From positions 1 to 8,946 of the forward strand of contig ONXT01000052.1 of NCBI GenBank assembly GCA_900321845.1: 8,946 nucleotides of DNA, read 5' to 3'. Positions 1 to 7,669 of this stretch are shown piece by piece. This DNA comes from an uncultured Bacteroidales bacterium (GTDB taxonomy: Bacteria; Bacteroidota; Bacteroidia; Bacteroidales; WCHB1-69). Under the pieces are notes generated by a model that saw nothing but the letters and a program-made list of their open reading frames with translations, ran no database searches and was not told the origin of the DNA. Within the stretch, counting starts at the first letter, position 1; each line of letters opens with the position of its first letter. Both the position numbers and the translations under genes were made by a program.

Positions 1-1279
1 AATAGACTTTGAAGTACTTGGCCTTAAGGGCGCCTCCGTTAGAAAGCTCGTTCCAGACCTCCTCTTTGCGGTAGAACCAGCCGAAGAAGATGGTGAAGGC
101 GAGGGCTCCGATGGGCATGAAATAGGTCGCGGTCAGCTCGTCGAACAGGTCGAATACGCAGAGCCCGCCGATGGTGAAGTCGCTCCACGTGCCCAACGAT
201 AGCGAGCATACCGCACCGATGGCGAAGATGACAAATGAGATCAGGATGGTGGCGGTGATGCGCTTCATCTTCAGTTCCTCTACTGCCCAGAGAACAAGGA
301 TTTCCAGCAGCGAAATGGTGGAAGTGAGGGCGGCGATGGCGAGGAGAACGAAGAACAAGAGGGCAAAAACCATACCTAACGGCATGTTGTTGAATACGTT
401 GGGAAGGGTGATGAAGACGAGGCTCGGGCCACTTTCAGGGCTGAGGCCGAAAGCGAAGACGGCGGGGAAGATGGCGATGCCGGCCAGCAGCGCAATCAGT
501 GTGTCGGTGCCGGCGATGCAGACACTGGTCTTCAGCAGGTCGTCGTTCTTGCGGATGTAGGAGCCGTAAGTGACGAGCAGCCCCATGCCGATGCTCAGTG
601 AGAACATGGCCTGTCCAAGTGCGGATAGCACACCTGTGGCTGTGAAGTTGTTGAAATCGGGTTTGAACAGGAACTTGAGTCCTTCGCTAGCGCCGTCAAG
701 GGTGACGGAGCGGACGCAGAGCAGAATCATCAACAGAAAGAGAATCGGCATCAGGATTTTGGTGAACTTCTCAATGCCCTTTTGAACTCCCATGACCACG
801 ATGATGCCTGTGAGAATCAAGAAAGCGGCTTGAGTGATGAGAGGCAGGTAAGAGCTTTGGGTGAATTGGGTGAAAATCTCGCCGACGGCTGTTGCATCCT
901 TGCCTGCGAAACTACCGGTGGCTGAAAGAGCAATGTAGTTGAGGGTCCAGCCGGCCACTACGCTATAGAAGGAGTAAATCATGAAGCCGCAGATGAGGCC
1001 GAGAATGCCGATGCCCATCCAGCCCTTGTGCTTGGGGCTGAGTACGCGGTAGGCACCTACCACGTTGCTTTGCGAGCGACGCCCGATGGCGAATTCCGTC
1101 ATCATCAGCGGAACGCCGAGGAAGATGACGAAGATGATGTAGATGAGGAGGAAGGCACCGCCACCGTTCTGGCCGAGGGTGTAGGGGAATCTCCAGATGT
1201 TGCCCAGCCCGATGGCAGAGCCCGCTGCCGCCGCTATCGCACCGATATTGGAGGTGAATCCGCGTTGATTGTTTTCCAT
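1..1279 (-). CDS. Sodium-dependent amino-acid transporter, NSS (SNF) family, 3' end cut by the window
   Basis: The first 426 codons of an inner-membrane Na+-coupled symporter of the neurotransmitter:sodium symporter family (LeuT, MhsT, Tyt1). Reading starts at ATG 1279 (MENNQRGFTS). TM1 (about 13-33) has the family signature GLGNIWRFPY; counted residue by residue, N27 and R30 fall on the LeuT numbers for the Na+-site Asn and the extracellular-gate Arg, and E62 in GVPLMMTEFAIGR matches LeuT E62. TM6 carries FSLSIGMG (226-233). TM8 carries ALTSTISLLE (317-326), with T319/S320 where LeuT has its Na2-site Thr/Ser. D259 in AGTDTL (TM7) lies where chloride-independent bacterial members have an acidic residue, so transport is probably Cl--independent (inference from alignment by eye). 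About ten membrane segments are visible, so little of the protein is missing. The substrate is likely an amino acid but cannot be assigned. It has its own promoter-like box behind the MATE gene; no Shine-Dalgarno is present. Confidence 0.93.
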   Translation of the reverse strand, partial: MENNQRGFTSNIGAIAAAAGSAIGLGNIWRFPYTLGQNGGGAFLLIYIIFVIFLGVPLMMTEFAIGRRSQSNVVGAYRVLSPKHKGWMGIGILGLICGFMIYSFYSVVAGWTLNYIALSATGSFAGKDATAVGEIFTQFTQSSYLPLITQAAFLILTGIIVVMGVQKGIEKFTKILMPILFLLMILLCVRSVTLDGASEGLKFLFKPDFNNFTATGVLSALGQAMFSLSIGMGLLVTYGSYIRKNDDLLKTSVCIAGTDTLIALLAGIAIFPAVFAFGLSPESGPSLVFITLPNVFNNMPLGMVFALLFFVLLAIAALTSTISLLEILVLWAVEELKMKRITATILISFVIFAIGAVCSLSLGTWSDFTIGGLCVFDLFDELTATYFMPIGALAFTIFFGWFYRKEEVWNELSNGGALKAKYFKVY

Positions 1280-1305
1280 TTTTGATGTTTTTGAAAAAAT
1301 GAGGG

Positions 1306-1313
1306 CAAAATTA
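1306..1313 (-). promoter_or_regulatory. Bacteroidota -7 box for the NSS transporter gene
   Basis: On the minus strand this reads TAATTTTG, an exact match to the Bacteroidota TAnnTTTG element. It lies 27 nt from the transporter start codon. No clean TTTG -33 element is visible upstream, where the sequence is the AT-rich end of the MATE gene and its spacer. It would let the transporter be transcribed separately from the serS-TPR-MATE unit, although read-through is also possible because no terminator hairpin is seen in the spacer. Confidence 0.5.
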
Positions 1314-1335
1314 GTGATTTTTTTTCATTAGGGAA

Positions 1336-2676
1336 TTATTCTTCTCTCTTCATCCTTCTTAAAAATATCCATAACATCATCGCGGTTACAATGGCGGCGC
1401 ACAGGTCGGCGCAAGGCATCGCCCACCACGCACCATCCAGCCCGAAAACCGGCGGCAAAAGAATGATGAAGGGAATCAGGAAGATGATTTGGCGGGAAAG
1501 CGCAAGAAAGATGGAGACTTTCGCCTTGCCGATGGATTGGAAAAAATTGGAGGTCACCACTTGGAATCCGACGATGAACACCATTCCACAACACATTCGC
1601 ATCGCACGCGCGGTGAGTCGAATCACCTCTTGGTTGTCGGTGAAGGCGCGGGCGATGTACTCTGGCATCAGTTGCACCGCCGCAAAACCGACGATACTTA
1701 CCATCGACCCCCATTTCACTGCCAGCTTGTAGGTGGCCATGGTGCGGTCCATCTGCTTCGCCCCGTAGTTGAAGCCGACAATCGGTTGCATGCCGTGGGC
1801 CAGCCCCAGCACGATGGTGATGATCAGCGCCAGAATGCTGTTCACAATGCCGAATGCCGCCACGGAGAGGTTGCCCCCGTACTCAATCAGCCGCCAGTTC
1901 ATGAGAATGGCGACCAAGCTGGAGCAGACGTGGATGACGAACGGCGCCAGTCCGATGGCGAAGACGCTGCCGATGAGCGAGGTGTCAAGGCGCATCGCCG
2001 ATTGTTTGAAATGGATGTAGTTTTTCTTGCTGATGAAGTGTGCCAGTACCCAAATCATGCCGATGAACTGGGAGATGACCGTGGCGGTGGCGGCTCCGCG
2101 GATTCCCCAATGGAAAACGAAGAGGAAAAGCGGCGCCAGAATCAGGTTGCAGCCGACGGTCATCAGCACCGAAACCATTGCCTTCGTTGGATAGCCGGAG
2201 GCTCGCATGATGCTGTTCAGCCCGAAAAAGATGTGGGTGATGGGATTGCCAATGAGGATAATCTGGATGAAGTCGCGGGCGAAGGGGATGGTTTCCTCGT
2301 CGGCCCCGAACAGATAGAGGATGGGGTCGAGGAAGATGAGGGCGAGGACGGAAAAGAGAATGCTGATTATGATGTTGAGTATCAGCGCGTTGCTGAGGAT
2401 TTGCTGCGCATCGTCCAACTTCTTCTCACCCATCTTGATGGAGGTGAGCGTTCCGGAACCGGCACCCACCAGCGTGCCGAGCGCCGTTGCTAAGTTCATC
2501 ACGGGCAAAGTGATCCCCAATCCAGCCAAGGCAATCGCACCGACCCCTTGCCCAATAAACATCCGGTCGATGACGTTGTACAGCGAAGAGGCCGCTGTGG
2601 CTATAATCGCAGGCATGGCAAACGACCAAAGCAACTTTCGAATGTTTCCGGTTTCTAATTCGGTCGTGTGAGACAT
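1336..2676 (-). CDS. MATE-family multidrug/cation antiporter (MepA-like branch)
   Basis: A 446-residue integral membrane exporter, the usual MATE length, with the expected two bundles of six helices. MATE proteins extrude cationic drugs or metabolites in exchange for Na+ or H+. Visible family marks are the first-helix segment ASSLYNVIDRMFIGQGVG (29-46), LGTLVGAGSGTLTSIKMGEKK (66-86), the loop motif MRASGYPTKAM (157-167), WGIRGAATATVISQ (190-203), and in the second half QPIVGFNYGAKQMDR (297-311), the counterpart of the first-half loop. The protein ends in a short basic tail (FLRRMKREE). ATG 2676 is the only good start: the frame is closed by TAG upstream and no other ATG lies between. An AGGAG sits 19 nt before it, too far for a normal ribosome site. 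The gene starts 41 nt after the TPR gene with no promoter box between, so it is probably co-transcribed with serS and the TPR gene. Substrate and coupling ion cannot be read from the sequence. Confidence 0.94.
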   Translation of the reverse strand: MSHTTELETGNIRKLLWSFAMPAIIATAASSLYNVIDRMFIGQGVGAIALAGLGITLPVMNLATALGTLVGAGSGTLTSIKMGEKKLDDAQQILSNALILNIIISILFSVLALIFLDPILYLFGADEETIPFARDFIQIILIGNPITHIFFGLNSIMRASGYPTKAMVSVLMTVGCNLILAPLFLFVFHWGIRGAATATVISQFIGMIWVLAHFISKKNYIHFKQSAMRLDTSLIGSVFAIGLAPFVIHVCSSLVAILMNWRLIEYGGNLSVAAFGIVNSILALIITIVLGLAHGMQPIVGFNYGAKQMDRTMATYKLAVKWGSMVSIVGFAAVQLMPEYIARAFTDNQEVIRLTARAMRMCCGMVFIVGFQVVTSNFFQSIGKAKVSIFLALSRQIIFLIPFIILLPPVFGLDGAWWAMPCADLCAAIVTAMMLWIFLRRMKREE

Positions 2677-2717
2677 GGGGCGCGAATTGTTATGGCTCCT
2701 ACTTTCTATTCCCTATC

Positions 2718-4589
2718 TCAATGAAAGTCTCCGCGCAGTTCGCGATATCGTTTTCTCGCGTCAATTGTATAGAGGCTATCGGGATAAACGGTTAGGATTT
2801 TCTGGTAATACTCCATCGCTTTGTTGGAGTCCTTGAGGTTGTAGTCGTAGAGTTGTGCCATCAAGAAGGTGGCATCGTCGCCAAGGAGCTCGTAAGTGTA
2901 GTCTGTAATCACTTTGTTCAGAAGCTGTTCCGCGCCGAGGTAGTCTTTTTTCTTCAAGCATATTTTCGCTTTCTGGTAATAGACGTCGTCGGCCAATTTC
3001 CCGTAAGGGTCAAGGATGAGGATGGAGTCCAGCATTTGCAGGGCATCGTCATCTTTGTTCTGGAACATCAGGAAGTCGGCTTTGGCATAGTAGCGAAGCG
3101 GCATGTTGCTTTTTGCATCGGAGGCGAAAAGTCCCTCATCGCTGTCTTCGTCGGTCTCTTCATCTTCGGCTTCGTTGTCGGAGATGATGAAGGAGAAGTA
3201 CATGGCATCGTTGGCGATGAACTTGGAGGTGGCGGCGCGGAGCACGTCCAGCTGGCTTTTCGCCCAAGCGAATTCACCGATGTAGAACGACAGTTTCGCA
3301 TTCTTGAACTTGGCGGTTTGACCAATCAAATCGTTGGGAAGGTCTTTGTCAACTTGCGAGTAGAGGAGGGTGGCATCCCACACATTCCCCTGATAGAGGT
3401 AGATGTCGGCGAGGTCGATTTTGTACTGTCCTTTCTCTTTCGGGTCGCGTGCGCTGTTGGTGATGGCTTGGTTGAGCAGTTCGATGGCCTGTTCGGGCTT
3501 GTTGACATAGAAGGCCAGCAGATGTGCGTACTTCCGGGTCCATTCTGAAGTGCTTTTTGTCAGTCCGAACTCGTCCAAGGTCTGTTTGAACTCAGATTCC
3601 AGGACTTGGGCTTGTGTCGGGTCGATAGGGGAGGTGGAGGAGAGCTGTTCGTATTTGACATTGAGGAGCATGAATCGCGATTCTGTTGAAAATCGGCTTT
3701 CGGAACCTTTGGCTATCAGGTAGTTGAGTGCTTCAATAGCAACGGGGTAGTCCTTACTTGCGATAGCTTCGCAGGCGAGGTCGTACACACGGGCACCCTC
3801 GCCTTTGTACTTGCGGTCGATGGATTTGGCGATGAGCAGTGCATCGGCATAGTCGCGGTGCTGCTGGTAAATCCATTGAAGCAGATTCATGTAGCAGCTG
3901 TTGTCGGGGGCTTCCGACGAGCGGCGTAGCAGAGCGTTCTTGGCTGCTTGAAAGCGTTGGTCGTCTTCGTCGCCGGCCAGCAGGTTCTGGAGAATCTGCT
4001 GCACGCTGGAGAGCTTGCTGTTGTCGTCGTTCTTGACCATGTTCAGCGCCTCCTCCACAACGAGGTCGGTGCGCCCCATCTCCGTATATGCCTTGGTCAG
4101 CTCAGTGGTGAACAGCTGGTTGTCGTTCAGTAATTTGCGTCCCCGTTCCAATGTGCTTACCGCGTATGGGTACTGCTTCCTGGCCAAAAAGGCGTTGTAC
4201 AGCTCTTTGACGGAATTCTCCTGGGCGGGCACATCCTTGATGGCATCCATATACACTTTGTCGGCCGCCGCTTTGTCGCCGCTGGTTTCATACACGTAGC
4301 CCAAGTCGATTTTGTAGCGTTGCGTTTTGGGTGAGAGGCGCTGCTGTTTTTTGACGATTTTTTCCGCCTCTTTGAAATCACCCAATTGCAGCAGCGTTTG
4401 GTAGTAATAATAATATATGTATGAGTTCGGGTTGGAGTTATAGACCTTTTCAAACATCTGCGCGGCCTTGTCGTATTCCGCATTTTGGAAATACTGAATG
4501 CCCAACTGCTCCTCCTGCGGGCGTTGCTTTTGGGCGAACCCGCTGAAAGACAGCAGAATAAGCAGGAATAGGGTGAGCAGCTTTTTCAT
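2718..4589 (-). CDS. Secreted tetratricopeptide-repeat protein
   Basis: A 623-residue protein with a clear Sec signal peptide (MKKLLTLFLLILLSFSGFAQ, 1-20). Cleavage is probably around A19/Q20; there is no lipobox, so it should be a soluble periplasmic or outer-membrane-associated protein. The mature part is almost all paired helices of TPR type. The clearest units are near 27-60 (IQYFQNAEYDKAAQMFEKVY), 61-86 (LLQLGDFKEAEK), 94-125, 393-420 (ADIYLYQGNVWDATLLYSQV), 503-530 (ADFLMFQNKDDDALQMLDSIL) and a good C-terminal pair at 536-605, ending KAMEYYQKILTVYPDSLYTIDARKRYREL, which resembles BamD/YbgF-type TPRs. TPRs are protein-binding scaffolds; the partner is unknown. An acidic low-complexity insert (DNEAEDEETDEDSDEG, 471-486) interrupts the repeats. 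The gene begins 20 nt after serS on the same strand, so it is probably in one operon with it. No recognised named gene. Confidence 0.9.
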   Translation of the reverse strand: MKKLLTLFLLILLSFSGFAQKQRPQEEQLGIQYFQNAEYDKAAQMFEKVYNSNPNSYIYYYYYQTLLQLGDFKEAEKIVKKQQRLSPKTQRYKIDLGYVYETSGDKAAADKVYMDAIKDVPAQENSVKELYNAFLARKQYPYAVSTLERGRKLLNDNQLFTTELTKAYTEMGRTDLVVEEALNMVKNDDNSKLSSVQQILQNLLAGDEDDQRFQAAKNALLRRSSEAPDNSCYMNLLQWIYQQHRDYADALLIAKSIDRKYKGEGARVYDLACEAIASKDYPVAIEALNYLIAKGSESRFSTESRFMLLNVKYEQLSSTSPIDPTQAQVLESEFKQTLDEFGLTKSTSEWTRKYAHLLAFYVNKPEQAIELLNQAITNSARDPKEKGQYKIDLADIYLYQGNVWDATLLYSQVDKDLPNDLIGQTAKFKNAKLSFYIGEFAWAKSQLDVLRAATSKFIANDAMYFSFIISDNEAEDEETDEDSDEGLFASDAKSNMPLRYYAKADFLMFQNKDDDALQMLDSILILDPYGKLADDVYYQKAKICLKKKDYLGAEQLLNKVITDYTYELLGDDATFLMAQLYDYNLKDSNKAMEYYQKILTVYPDSLYTIDARKRYRELRGDFH

Positions 4590-4609
4590 CCGTTGAGGTG
4601 GCAGAAAAG

Positions 4610-5881
4610 TTAGTCGATGATGTCGAAATGGGTGTAGGGACGGAGCACTTCGGGCACGACGATCCCTTCGGGGGTTTGGTAGTTCTCAATGATGGCGGCC
4701 ATCACGCGCGGGAGGGCGAGGGCGCTGCCGTTCAGTGTGTGGGCAAGGCGCATTTTGCCGTTCTCATCTTTGAAACGCAGCTTCAGGCGGTTGGCCTGAT
4801 AGCTTTCAAAGTTGGAGATGGAGCTCACTTCCAGCCATTTCTCTTGTGCGCGGGAGAAGACTTCAAGGTCGTAGGTGAGGGCGGAGGTGAAGCTGATGTC
4901 GCCGCCGCAGAGACGAAGCACGCGGAAGGGCAGTCCGAGGCGTTGGAGCAGCGACATGCCGTACTGTTTCATCTCTTCCAGCGTTTCGTAGGATTTGTCG
5001 GGATGTTCCACTTGTACGATTTCCACTTTGTCGAACTGGTGGAGGCGGTTGAGGCCGCGCACGTCTTTGCCGTAGGAGCCGGCTTCGCGGCGGAAGCAAG
5101 CGGAATAGGCACAGTTCTTGATCGGAAAGTCGCTGGCTTTCAGGATGGTATCGCGGTAGATGTTGGTGACGGGCACTTCGGCGGTGGGGATGAGGTAGAG
5201 GTTGTCGAGGTCCACGTGGTACATCTGTGCTTCCTTGTCGGGCAGCTGTCCGGTGGCATAAGCGGAGGCTTCGTTCACCACGTAAGGCGGTTCCACTTCG
5301 CGGTAGCCGTGCTCGCTGGCGGAGTCGAGGAAGAAGTTGATGAGGGCGCGCTGCATCTTGGCGCCTTTGCCTTTATAAACGGGGAATCCGGCGCCGGTGA
5401 TCTTGACGCCCAGCTCGAAGTCGATGATGTCGTATTTCTTTACGAGCTCCCAGTGGGGAAGGGCGGGCGTACTGAAGGCGGAGGCATCTCCTTCCTGGTA
5501 AACCACCTCGTTGTCCTCAGCGCCTTTGCCGCAGGCAACGGAGGTGTGCGGCATGTTCGGCAGCAGCACCATCAGCTCATTGATCTTGCGGTCCTTGTCG
5601 GAAAGCTCGGTTTGAAGTTCTTTCTCGTCGGCTTTGAGTTGGGCGGTTTGCGCCTTCATGGCCTCGGCTTCGTCGCGTTTGCCCTCCTTGAACAATTGCC
5701 CAATGGACTTGGCCAGTTTGCCCTGTTCCATCAGATTGTTGTCCAAGGTCTTTTTCGTCTGACGAATCTGCGTGTCGATTTCAAGGATATTGTTAATCAA
5801 TTCCGTAGCATCAAAATTTTTAACCTTCAGTCTTTCAATGACATACGAAGGATTTTCACGAATGACTTGTATCTGTAGCAT
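4610..5881 (-). CDS. serS: Seryl-tRNA synthetase
   Basis: Class II aminoacyl-tRNA synthetase that activates serine with ATP and charges tRNA-Ser (and tRNA-Sec where present) in the cytoplasm. The 423-residue length is normal. The N-terminal long antiparallel coiled coil that grips the tRNA-Ser variable arm spans about 28-103 (NNILEIDTQIRQTKKTLDNN and LKADEKELQTELSDKDRKIN). The catalytic core follows: motif 1 around 173-200 (AKMQRALINFF...VEPPYVV), the serine-binding TAE loop at T233-A234-E235, motif 2 at 263-284 with FRREAGSYGKDVRGLNRLHQF, the conserved LRLCGGDIS segment (322-330), and motif 3 at 384-401 with NGSALALPRVMAAIIENYQ, whose Arg392 is the ATP-binding arginine. ATG 5881 gives the family N-terminus MLQIQVIRENPSYVIERL. 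It is the first gene of a probable serS-TPR-MATE unit, with a -7 box 20 nt upstream, and is divergent from ftsY. No abnormality seen. Confidence 0.99.
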   Translation of the reverse strand: MLQIQVIRENPSYVIERLKVKNFDATELINNILEIDTQIRQTKKTLDNNLMEQGKLAKSIGQLFKEGKRDEAEAMKAQTAQLKADEKELQTELSDKDRKINELMVLLPNMPHTSVACGKGAEDNEVVYQEGDASAFSTPALPHWELVKKYDIIDFELGVKITGAGFPVYKGKGAKMQRALINFFLDSASEHGYREVEPPYVVNEASAYATGQLPDKEAQMYHVDLDNLYLIPTAEVPVTNIYRDTILKASDFPIKNCAYSACFRREAGSYGKDVRGLNRLHQFDKVEIVQVEHPDKSYETLEEMKQYGMSLLQRLGLPFRVLRLCGGDISFTSALTYDLEVFSRAQEKWLEVSSISNFESYQANRLKLRFKDENGKMRLAHTLNGSALALPRVMAAIIENYQTPEGIVVPEVLRPYTHFDIID

Positions 5882-5900
5882 AACATTAATTTTTGGGGTG

Positions 5901-5908
5901 CAAATTTA
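5901..5908 (-). promoter_or_regulatory. Bacteroidota -7 box for serS
   Basis: Minus-strand TAAATTTG matches the TAnnTTTG consensus exactly and ends 20 nt before the serS ATG, giving a very short, AT-rich leader without a Shine-Dalgarno. A clear TTTG -33 element at the usual spacing is not visible. It probably drives the serS-TPR-MATE unit. Confidence 0.55.
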
Positions 5909-6063
5909 CTGAAATTGCGTGAAGTATGGGACTTATGAGGTTATTTTTTGAAAAATTTTAAGAATCCTCGTCATATAGAATTGGATTTGGGAAGGAGATG
6001 GCGTTTTTATTCCTTCTTTCAAAATATATTTTCTTAAAACACAATTTATTGCAAATAGATTTG

Positions 6064-6071
6064 TATCTTTG
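6064..6071 (+). promoter_or_regulatory. ftsY: Bacteroidota -7 box for ftsY
   Basis: TATCTTTG matches TAnnTTTG exactly and ends 24 nt before the ftsY ATG. The DNA upstream is strongly AT-rich. No clear TTTG lies at the -33 position. Together with the serS box it makes 5882-6094 a divergent promoter region; between the two boxes I see only a weak 6-bp inverted repeat (GAAGGA 5991-5996, TCCTTC 6011-6016). Confidence 0.6.
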
Positions 6072-6094
6072 CAGCCGTTTAAAAATGCGTATCT

Positions 6095-7057
6095 ATGGGA
6101 TTTTTTTCTATTTTTTCAAAAGAGAAGAAAGAAGAGCTGAATAAGGGGCTGGAAAAGTCCAAGGAAAGCTTTTTCGCGAAGTTGGCGAAGACGGTCATCG
6201 GCAAGTCGAAAGTGGATGACGAGGTGTTGGACAATCTTGAGGAGGTTCTGGTGACGTCGGATGTGGGGGTGGAAACCACTTTGAAAATCATTGAGAGAAT
6301 CCAGTCGCGTGTTTCCCGTGACAAGTATTTGGGTACGGGTCAGTTGAATGAGATTTTGCGCGAGGAGATCGGGAATTTGCTGATGGAGAACAACCAGGAG
6401 AGCCTCTCCGATTTTGAGATTCCGCAGCTGGACCGCCCGTATGTGATTATGGTGGTGGGCGTGAACGGAGCAGGTAAGACGACGACCATCGGCAAACTGG
6501 CCTATCAATACAAGAACAAAGGATATTCGGTGATGTTGGGTGCGGCCGACACTTTCCGTGCCGCCGCCGTTGACCAGCTTCAGGTTTGGGCAGAGCGTGC
6601 CGGTGTCCCGATTGTGGTCCAACCGATGGGCGCTGACCCCGCGTCCGTGGCCTTCGACACCGTGAAGTCCGCCGTCGCCAAGAAGTGCGATGTCGTGCTG
6701 ATTGACACGGCTGGCCGCCTGCACAACAAAGCCAACTTGATGCGTGAGTTGACTAAAATAAAGAATGTTACCGGCAAACTGCTGCCCGGCACCCCTGACG
6801 AAATCCTGCTCGTTTTGGATGGCTCCACCGGCCAGAATGCCATAGAACAGGCCAAGCAATTCACAGCTGCAACGGAGGTTAATGCGTTGGCAATCACTAA
6901 GTTGGATGGAACGGCCAAGGGAGGTGTCGTCATCGGCATCTCCGACCAGTTCAAGATTCCGGTGAAGTATATCGGGGTAGGGGAGAAGATTGACCAGTTG
7001 CAGGTGTTCAACCGTCAGGAATTTGTGGATTCGTTCTTTCCGGAGGGTGGCATGTAG
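6095..7057 (+). CDS. ftsY: Signal recognition particle receptor FtsY
   Basis: SRP-type GTPase that docks SRP-bound ribosomes at the inner membrane for co-translational insertion of membrane proteins. At 320 residues it is essentially the NG domain and lacks the long acidic A domain of E. coli FtsY, which is usual in Bacteroidota. The N-terminus (GFFSIFSKEKKEELNKG) looks like a short amphipathic membrane-binding helix. The N domain covers about 20-100 (KVDDEVLDNLEEVLVTSDVG at 39-58). The G domain has G1 GVNGAGKTT (122-130), the SRP-GTPase insertion/G2 region DTFRAAAVDQLQVWA (152-166), G3 DTAGR (204-208), G4 TKLDGTAKGG (268-277), and the closing loop GVGEKIDQLQVFN (294-306). All nucleotide-binding motifs are intact. 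ATG 6095 fits family starts; an upstream ATG at 6085 is out of frame. It has its own -7 box, is divergent from serS, and its last 13 codons and stop lie opposite the end of queH. Confidence 0.99.
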   Translation: MGFFSIFSKEKKEELNKGLEKSKESFFAKLAKTVIGKSKVDDEVLDNLEEVLVTSDVGVETTLKIIERIQSRVSRDKYLGTGQLNEILREEIGNLLMENNQESLSDFEIPQLDRPYVIMVVGVNGAGKTTTIGKLAYQYKNKGYSVMLGAADTFRAAAVDQLQVWAERAGVPIVVQPMGADPASVAFDTVKSAVAKKCDVVLIDTAGRLHNKANLMRELTKIKNVTGKLLPGTPDEILLVLDGSTGQNAIEQAKQFTAATEVNALAITKLDGTAKGGVVIGISDQFKIPVKYIGVGEKIDQLQVFNRQEFVDSFFPEGGM

Positions 7058-7596
7058 AGCCGTTCCCTGCTGAATTCGCAGCCGCAATACAATTGGTTGT
7101 AAGACCCGTTTTCCTCTAACAAGGTGTTTCTGCGTTCTTGTAGTCCGCCCTTGCGCCAGTTCTTGTCCCAGAACCGTACGTCGGGGTAGCGGGCGGCGGC
7201 TTCGTTGCCGGCTTCGGCAATTTGCGCCAAATCCTTCCAGCGCGATGAGCCCAAGGTGGTGGCTATCAGTGAAAAACCATGTTCGTGCGCATATCTCGCC
7301 GTTTCTGCCAACCGGTATTTGAAGCATTCCAGGCATCGGTTCCCGCGTTCAGGCTCCTGCTCCCTGCCGGCGGCTACCTGGCAAACCCATTCCGCGTGGT
7401 CGTAGTCCCCGTCCACAATCTCAATGCCCAGTTTCTGTGCGTACTTCGTACACTCGTTTTTGCGGATCAGATACTCTTCCTCCGGGAAAATGTTCGGATT
7501 GAAATAGTACAACGTGGGCTGCCAGCCATTTTGCAGCATCCATTCCAGAATGGCCGCCGAACAAGGCGCACAACAACAATGCAGTAAAACGTTCAT
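7015..7596 (-). CDS. queH: Epoxyqueuosine reductase QueH
   Basis: Catalyses the last step of queuosine synthesis, reducing epoxyqueuosine to queuosine at position 34 of GUN-anticodon tRNAs. QueH (formerly DUF208) is the non-homologous replacement for QueG and uses an iron-sulfur cluster. The 193-residue sequence has the family cysteines: the N-terminal CCCAPC (7-12) right after the first beta strand (MNVLLH), then FNPNIFPEEEYLIRK (32-46), GDYDHAEW (63-70), the ERGNRCLECF segment (83-92, with C88 and C91), LGSSRWKDLAQIAEAG (115-130), DKNWRKGGLQER (144-155) and the C-terminal YCGCEFSRE (170-178). ATG 7596 places CCCAPC at the family position. The tail after CGCEFSRE (about 15 residues, YMPPSGKNESTNS) is unconserved in appearance and is encoded opposite the end of ftsY. 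No promoter box was found between the start codon and the upstream terminator, so how it is transcribed is unclear. Confidence 0.97.
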   Translation of the reverse strand: MNVLLHCCCAPCSAAILEWMLQNGWQPTLYYFNPNIFPEEEYLIRKNECTKYAQKLGIEIVDGDYDHAEWVCQVAAGREQEPERGNRCLECFKYRLAETARYAHEHGFSLIATTLGSSRWKDLAQIAEAGNEAAARYPDVRFWDKNWRKGGLQERRNTLLEENGSYNQLYCGCEFSRERLYMPPSGKNESTNS

Positions 7597-7635
7597 TATG
7601 AGGGGGATGTTTGAGGTTCTGGGGCATTATTCCTT

Positions 7636-7669
7636 AAAAAAAAGTAGGGCCGATGAGCATCAACCCTAC
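7636..7669 (-). terminator. Intrinsic terminator of the lipoprotein gene
   Basis: Read on the minus strand, GTAGGG-TT-GATG-CT-CATC-GG-CCCTAC folds into one nearly continuous hairpin. GTAGGG pairs with CCCTAC, the two U residues can wobble with two G, and GATG pairs with CATC around a tight loop. The right arm runs directly into eight T. It starts 25 nt after the lipoprotein stop codon. The opposite strand also has a T5 run after the hairpin, but the TT/GG step becomes CC/AA mismatches there, so it is mainly a minus-strand terminator. Confidence 0.88.

Noticed and set aside
1489..2493. Plus-strand open frame of 334 codons inside the MATE gene
   Set aside because: Shadow of the MATE reading frame; the His/Asp/Glu-rich translation is typical of antisense to a membrane protein.
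2853..3548. Plus-strand open frame of 231 codons inside the TPR gene
   Set aside because: Antisense shadow; no start context, no family resemblance, and the TPR frame is intact over it.
4598..5878. Plus-strand open frame of 426 codons running the whole length of serS
   Set aside because: It is the exact antisense of an intact, motif-complete serS. The translation is Gly/Val/Phe/Glu-biased with no recognisable family and no promoter; it reflects the codon bias of serS.
5991..6016. 6-bp inverted repeat GAAGGA...TCCTTC between serS and ftsY as a regulator site
   Set aside because: The arms are short with a 14-nt loop and no flanking symmetry; expected by chance in a 213-nt spacer.
5998..6144. 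Small 48-codon plus-strand frame beginning ATG 5998 just after GGAAGGAG
   Set aside because: The purine run abuts the ATG with no spacing, the ftsY promoter box lies inside the frame, and the frame overlaps the ftsY start out of phase.
6116..7336. Minus-strand open frame of 406 codons opposite ftsY and running into queH
   Set aside because: It conflicts with two genes that carry all their family motifs, and its product resembles nothing known.
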